Source: Cololabis saira
Lineage: Eukaryota > Chordata > Actinopteri > Beloniformes > Belonidae
DNA length: 64,000 nucleotides
Assembly: GCF_033807715.1 (NCBI RefSeq)
Contig: NC_084591.1
Coordinates: forward strand, 48,443,915 to 48,507,914
Direction of reading: 5' to 3'
Every line of letters begins with the position of its first letter. The first letter of the stretch is position 1. Made by a program: the position numbers and the translations under genes. The notes under the pieces were generated by a model, which did no database searches, was not told the DNA's origin, and worked only from the letters and a program-made list of their open reading frames with translations. Of this stretch, positions 53,401 to 61,235 are shown piece after piece.

Positions 53401-56400
53401 CGTTGATGATGTTTTTGTATTGGTATTTTTTTTTATTGTTATGGGGATAAATGCCAGAAATTATCGTGATACATTTTTTTAGTCCATACCGCCCATCCCT
53501 ACTCTCCTGTAAAACTGCCTAAATGAGATGACTGCTGTTGAATTATCCACTGCCTGTCCGTCTTGGAGTGAATCCCAACATTTGTTATATTTGATTGTGA
53601 CCATGTGTATTTAGGACTGTTGTTCTGGGATAAATTTCTAGTAATTTTTGCCATATACTGAATGAAACGTGGTTCCCTCCCCTCCTCACATTAGGAGTGT
53701 GTCCCAGGAGCTGTCGGAGACGATTCTTACCATGGTTGCCAACTGCAGCAATGTAATGAACAAAGCTCGGCAGCCGCCTCCAGGAGTGATGCCAAAGGGC
53801 CGCGCCCCCAGCACCAGCAGTTTAGACGCCATCTCACCTGTGCAGGTATTTCCATGTGAACGTCTGTAAAGGCAATAGAAGCTAAACTAATCTCTATTAT
53901 AGGTCTTGGTTACTGTTTTAAGTCCTGACTTAATATGTTAAATGATGCCTTTAGTGCAGGAGATAACCAAAACAATTGTTCCGTTTCTGATACAAGCATG
54001 AAATTTGGTACACACATAGCCAAAGGCATTCCAAAAATAATTGGACGTGGAGCCATCGTTAATTTTCAACATGGCGCACAACTCTTTTTATATCACTGGG
54101 GAAATAATATGATATTTTAAACATATTTACCACATATAGTACTTGGTAGATGTCTCTTGGATAATTGAAAAGTTGTCATTTAATATTCAAGCCGCCATTT
54201 TCTAAAGATGGCAGCCATGGCAGCCATCATTTGTGTGATTTGTGTGACTGTCTGATATGGATGATCTTGGTGTCACAAACTGAACGATTCCTATACAAAT
54301 GGAAAAAAGAGGAAGAAAGAGGAAAAAAATAGGAAAAAAGAGGGAAAAAAATGGAAAAAAGAGAAGAGGATAAAAAGAGGAGAGAAAAAAAGAGCCAGGG
54401 CAAACTGGCAACTCATTTCAACTAATCACTCATTAGAAAACACTTGTTTCTGGCGTCCATTTTGAAAAATGGCTGCCATGGTCGCCATGTTGAAAATTCA
54501 CGACGGCTCCACGTCCATATCTTTTGGGGAAACCTTTGGCTATTTGTACCAAATCTCATGCTTGTATCACAAACTGAACGATTCCTATACATGTTATAGC
54601 TAAACAGCTGGACTCCTTGTGTTTTGTAGCTTTGATATGATTTGATTTGACTCCTGCCTAACACTGTCTGGGTGTTATCTCTCCCTCTCTTCTCCAGATG
54701 GATCCTCTGAGCGGCATCGGCTCCCTGAACCTGGGCGGCACCGCCCCCTCCCACACCCAGAGCATGCAGGGCTTTCCCACCACACTCTCAGCTTTCAGTC
54801 CCCAGTCCCCCGCTAAGGGCTTCCCCCCCCTCCCCAACCCCAACCCTAACCCCAGCACACCCTTCGGGGGGATTGGCAGTCTCACCTCGCAGCTCCCTGG
54901 TATGGACTCTGGTACTATGATCTTTGATTACTCTCTTTTAATCATCATTCAAGGCTAAAAGTCTGTCACTGCCCGTGCTATTTGTGGCTGCTCCCAGGGA
55001 GAAATGCAGCTTGAGGGGATAGTTTTTTTTTTTTTTTTTTTTAGTGCTCACTTATAAAAAATATTAGGTGATAAGGAAAAGATCAGTTAATTTTTACATT
55101 AAATTTATATTGATGGAAAATATTCAATTTAGTTTACTTCATGGGGTACGTGACAGTCATTTAAGTCCAAAGTAGAAGGGCTAGTATTTCCAGTTAAGCA
55201 CGTATGGGTTGAAATGATGTTTGTTCTTCCAGGTCCTCTGGGCTCAGGAATCAGCTCCGGGATCGGCTCTAGTCTGGGAATGACGGCGGTAAACACGGAT
55301 CCTTTCGGCACCAGGAAGATGAGCACACCGGGCCTGAACCCGCCCACCTTCCAGCAGAGTAAGATAAAGGCCGGGGATCGTAGTGGTGCGACTGCACTCT
55401 ATTTCCTCTACGTAGATAAAGATTGTGGCTCTGATTTGCAAATATAATTGTGATGCAATTTGATGTGAATTAACAGATTATTGTCACACACTTAAAGTTG
55501 TGTTGCAGACTTGTGCAGTTTTAATTTTGTTGCATTCAGATGACTAAATATGTCATTTATTTGGGAATACAACCTTTGAAATCATAGAGGAAATACAGAT
55601 CAGTCTTCCATTCCATGTCTGCTTAGACTGGCAGCCCTACTCAATGTGATTGATGTACATTTGAGGTATGAAAAGGTGCTCTGGTTTTAATTACTGTACT
55701 GATCATACAGTAGCAGTGGATTGATTTTGGTGGCATTTGGAAAATGTTATATTTTCTGGAATTGTTTTGACCGTCCATTATTGGGCTTTTTTTTTTTTTT
55801 TAGGTTTATACACTGTGACGACAACTGAATAAAAGCTGTTTTGAGTTGAAAAAAATGCGTCTTAAGTAATAGGACAGCTTAGAAAATGTTTAAGACTTCA
55901 TTGTAAAGGCACCTTTCTGATGCCTAATGTGTCAATTGATTATACTGGCTTTTTGTTTTTGTTTTTTTCCCCCAAACTGTTTAATAACTTAAGTCATGTT
56001 TATTCACTTTGAAACTAAAAGATGACCCATAAATAATAATGTTTGGTCAACCTTTCCCAGCTGATCTTTCTCAGGTGTGGCCTGAGGCAAACCAGCACTT
56101 TAGTAAGGAGATAGACGACGAAGCAAACAGTTACTTCCAGAGAATCTACAACCATCCACCTCACCCGACCATGTCCGTCGATGAAGTGAGTTCCCCGTCC
56201 TGATGCTGGAGTCTTTTATTAACCCTGGTACTGTCTTTGGGTCAACATGACCTCATTCTCCTGTCCTTCTTTCCTCCTTCTCTCTCCTTCCTTCCTTCCT
56301 GCTCCTTCCTTCCTTCCTTCCTGCTCCTTCCTTCCTTCCTTCCTGCTCCTTCCTTCCTTCCTTCCTGCTCCTTCCTTCCTTCCTTCCTGCTCCTTCCTTC

Positions 56401-59400
56401 CTTCCTTCCTTCCTTCCTTCCTTCCTTCCTTCCTTCCTTCCTTCCTTCCTTCCTTCCTTCCTTCCTTCCTTCCTTCCTTCCTTCCTTCCTTCCTTTCTCC
56501 TGCTCTCTCCTTCCTTCCTTCCTTCCTTCCTTCCTTCCTTCCTTCCTTCCTTCCTTCCTTCCTTCCTTCCTTCTTTTCTCCCTTCCTTCCTTCTTTCTTT
56601 CCCTCTTTTCATTCTTCCTCCCTCCCTTCTTTCCTCCCTTCTCTTCCTCCCCTGACCTGTAGACAGCACCAGGGTTAAACCTGTGCATTGGTCTCTGTTT
56701 GTAGTGTATTGTTTAGAGTTTTCTTGATGATACTTATATCCCCCCCCCCCCATCCATCCAGGTGCTGGAAATGCTTCAGAGATTCAAGGACTCCACCATC
56801 AAGCGGGAGCGGGAGGTGTTTAACTGCATGCTGAGGAACTTGTTTGAGGAGTACCGGTTCTTCCCCCAGTACCCGGACAAGGAGCTTCACATCACCGCCT
56901 GCCTGTTTGGCGGCATCATTGAGAAGGGTCTGGTCACCTACATGGCCCTGGGCCTGGCACTCAGATACGTTCTAGAAGCGTTACGGAAACCGTACGGATC
57001 TAAGATGTATTACTTTGGAATTGCTGCCTTGGATCGGTTCAAGAACAGGTACTGAGGTGCTCTGTGTTTGGACGGGGTGGATGTTAATATTGACAATGTT
57101 GTGTCAAGCTTAATTGTTATTTATTTTTAGACTCAAGGACTACCCACAATATTGTCAACACTTGGCCTCAATTGCTCACTTCTTGCAATTCCCCCACCAT
57201 TTACAAGAGGTAATTAGGTTTCTGTAATTTAGTCGTGGTGTTTTTTAAGTGTTTCTTATAGTGATGCACCGAAATGAAAATTTGTGACCGAAACCGATTT
57301 TTTTTTTTTCACCATTGCATAAATCATAGAAAATATTTATTGAACATAAAAAACTGAACATTTTTTAATTTCCCAGCATTATGTTGTTTTGTTTCCACCT
57401 CCTGGTGAATGTTAGGTAAAATTCTTATGTGGTTACTTTTTGGTTGGCCAGCGATTTATGTTTGTGGTGCAACCGGTACAGGAGCGTCCAGTCTATTTCC
57501 TTATATTACAACGCCGTTATTAATTGTTCGGTTGTTTTCCACTTATTCCACCGAACACCCAAAGTGTTTTTTTGCCATTTTCGGCCAAACAATTTCGGTT
57601 ACCGAACAATCGGTGCATCACTAGTTTCTTATTTTTGTGTCTTCAACGAGACTTGGAGGGCGTCTCCCATTCAGGTAGATTAAATCTCTTGCTCTGTGTC
57701 TTTAAAATATCCTGTGTGTGCAGTACATCGAATATGGCCAACAGTCACGGGACCCTCCGGTGAAGATGCAGGGATCCATCACCACGCCGGGCAGCCTGGC
57801 GCTGGCGCAGGTCCAGGCCCAGGCCCAGTCCCAGCAGCCCGGAGGCCTCAAGGCCCCGCAGCCGGGCCAGCCCAGCTCCCTGGTCACCACGGCAACCACC
57901 ACCACCACCGCAACCAAAACCACCACCATCACCAGGCCCACGCCCAGTTTCAAGAAGGACATGCCTGTAGGTTTGATGTTAATGGCTACACAGTAATCCC
58001 TAGGGCTGGGGATTGTTAAGAACCTCACCATTCCATTCACATTCTATACCCATTTAAATGCTTCCATATCGATTCAGTACGACATAGAAATACACCAGGG
58101 GTCGGCAACCTAAAATGTTGAAAGAGCCATATTGGACCAAAAATCCAAAACAAATATGTCTGGAGCCGCAAAAAATGAAAAGTCTTGTATCAGCCTTAGA
58201 ATGAAGGCAAATGGCAAAAGTCGAAATGTCGAGAAAAAAGTCGAAATGTCGAGAAAAAAGTTGAAATGTTGAGATTAAAAAGGAAAGGAAAAAGGAAGAA
58301 AAAAAAGAGAAAGAAAAGAAAGGGGGAAAAAAAAGGTCAAACATTTTTGGAAAAGCTCCAGGAGCCACTAGGGCGACGCTAAAGAGCTGACCCCTGAAAT
58401 ACACAAATACCTGTTGGCAATTTTTCATTTTATTTTCATGCCTATAACACGTGGCATGTTACTTCACATAGAAATTCAACTTAGCAGCACCATAATGGCT
58501 CACTCGTGCATTTTTACTGTAGTACAAAAGTTAAAATAAAAAACACATGACAGTTCTGTGTCAACATGATCCGCAGGTTTGTCGTGTTGCTGTTGTATTT
58601 TAGTTCTGCCTGGCACAACTTGCGCTGCTTTCACAGGGAGGGGTTTGCGCCGCCCCCACCGCCGGGTGGGGAGCAGAGCCGGCCGAGATGTCGTCCCAGC
58701 GCGGCACGGTGAAATTAAAAAATGTACAATTTAGGCAGGCAGGCAAACGCTGTGGCGGCGCTTCTCGCGCGCCGCCGAGCTCGGCTGCAGAGCAGCCCGC
58801 TGTTGCGACGCGGCAGCACATACACATGAATGGGAAAGCCGGCTGCGCTTCGCGCTTCTTTAAATGGGAATTCAAAATGAGTAAAAACGTCTGATCTGAA
58901 AGATTTTCCGCTTGCCATCGTCGCCATTTTATTGTTTGGTCGCGTGCAGCCACCGTCCACAAACCGCGAATCATAAGAAAATGTTGCGCACAGCGCCCCC
59001 ACTGGCCAGGAGGTGAATCATTCAGAGGCTTCGCTTAATCCATATTGAATCAGGGCGGGGAGAATTGCGATGCATCGATTTTTGGATATCCCCCCCCCCA
59101 GTAATCCCTCACTATAACGCGGTTCACCTTTCACCGTCTCGCTGCTGCCCAGATTTGAATTGTGTTTTGCATTCTGATTGGCTAAACAGTCTCCCCGCTT
59201 CTACACTTCCTGTGTGTCAATAACGTTACAGTTTAATATGTACTGTACATGTACGTAAAAAAGACAAATTTAAGTTTGCAAATTTTCTCCAAAACCCATT
59301 ATGTCTACAAAACGTTCTGCACCGATTCTCCCGCTCAAATCCAATCACTCGGGTGGGGGCGGTGCTGATCTCCGCAATAATTATTGTAAAAAAAATAAAG

Positions 59401-61152
59401 GTTACTACTTCACGGTTTTCACTTATCACAGGTTCTTTTTGGAATGTAACCCCCGCCGTAACCAGGTATTACTGTACACCTGCAAGAAGCCTTTTGATGC
59501 TCAATTTAGTGAAATCTCCGTGTTGGCAATCATGTGTCCTTGTTTCCTGCAGCCTTCCATAAACACTACCAACATCGACACCCTGCTGGTGGCCACAGAC
59601 CAAACGGAGAGGATCGTAGAGCCTCCAGAGAACGTCCAGGAAAAGATTGCATTTATTTTTAATAACCTTTCTCAGTCCAACATGACACAAAAGGTAAGGA
59701 GAAACTTAAATGATTGTATCAGAAAGTTTTGAAATTTAAGGCGGCCTTTTTGCTTTTTGACACTGTTTTTTGCTTTTCAGGTTGAGGAGTTAAAAGAGAC
59801 TGTAAAAGAAGAGTTTATGCCTTGGGTTTCTCAGTATCTGGTGATGAAACGTGTTAGCATTGAGCCCAACTTCCACAGTCTCTATTCCAACTTTTTGGAC
59901 ACCCTCAAAAACCCTGAGTTCGTCAAGATGGTTCTCAATGAAACATACAGGAATATCAAGGTAAAACTTAGGTTAGAAAGCTGTAAATTCACACTGTCAA
60001 CACTTGTTTTTATTAGGGTTTATCTCAAATATTGGTGTGTTACACATAACCTTTTATTCTGAACAGTTATTTGTATTTTTCCTGCTTACCACAGTTGCTG
60101 TTCTACTGAAAAACGGATCATTTTTCAAGTGCTTGTGTCGTCTGTCTGCAGGTTCTTCTGACGTCGGACAAGGCAGCTGCTAATTTCTCTGACCGCTCCC
60201 TGCTGAAGAACCTGGGCCACTGGCTGGGGATGATTACACTGGCCAAAAACAAACCTATCCTTTACACAGTAAGAATGGTTTTCACATTTGTTGAGTTGCA
60301 TGGGGGTGCTTATTAGGAATGGGAGATATTTTACCGTTCACGATAAACCGTCAAAAAAATTCCCCACGGTAAGAATTTGTCATCTCGCGGTAAAAACGAT
60401 AAATTCCCATTGACGTTTTTGTGTAAAACTGATTTATGGTACGTAGGAAGAAAGGAAGGAAAGAAAGATATGAGTCTGAAAGAAAGTATTTTTTTTATCG
60501 TTATGGGAATAAATGCCAGAAATGATCATGATACATTTTTTTAGTCCATACCACCCAGCCCTAGTGCTTATGCTCTTGAATTGGCTGACGTGCATTTTTC
60601 TTTTTTGTCTTCCCAGGACTTGGAACTGAAATCTCTGCTACTAGAGGCGTACGTTAAAGGCCAGCAGGAACTGCTATACGTGGTGCCCTTTGTGGCCAAG
60701 GTTTTGGAGTCTAGTCTCCGGAGCACGGTGAGTAACAGACACATTTCCATGGTATTAGCACCGCACACACAATCTGCTACGTGATGTCCTTTTGGATTCC
60801 TATCCTAATCATTTAGTTTTGTTGATGCTGCAGGTTTTCAGGCCTCAGAATCCTTGGACCATGGCCATCATGAATGTTCTGGCTGAGCTGCATCAGGAGC
60901 ATGACCTCAAGGTAACAGATTACTGTCCTGCTACTGCTGGATTAGTGTGATGTAGGGCCCCACTTATCGCTCTTTATCCAAATTGGTTTTGTTTTTCTCA
61001 GATATGGTTTGTACTGATGTTGCAGTGTTGACGTCTCTAGCATCTTAACTCTGTCAAAGACCTGAATAAAACTTGAACCTCCATTGGCCTTGGTGCTGTG
61101 ACTGCAGTCACTTCAGAGAGTAGCCATTCTTAACCTTGTATAACTTTTTATG

Positions 61153-61235
<83 letters not shown>

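Noticed and set aside
56237..56753. Long open frames on both strands (Ser/Phe/Leu-Pro and Lys/Glu/Gly repeats)
   Set aside because: Products of the (CCTT)n microsatellite only.
57696..58019. Alternative + frame and minus frame over exon 23 (His/Gln-rich or Val-rich)
   Set aside because: Shadows of the true CNOT1 frame through its Thr- and Gln-coding repeats.
58600..59002. 124- and 95-codon minus-strand frames in intron 23
   Set aside because: Same G+C-rich repeat; frames are not shared with the other copy.
60912..61150. A CNOT1 intronic H/ACA snoRNA, as hosted by mammalian CNOT1
   Set aside because: I could not identify a convincing hairpin-hinge-hairpin-ACA arrangement in this or other introns; a covariance-model search would decide.
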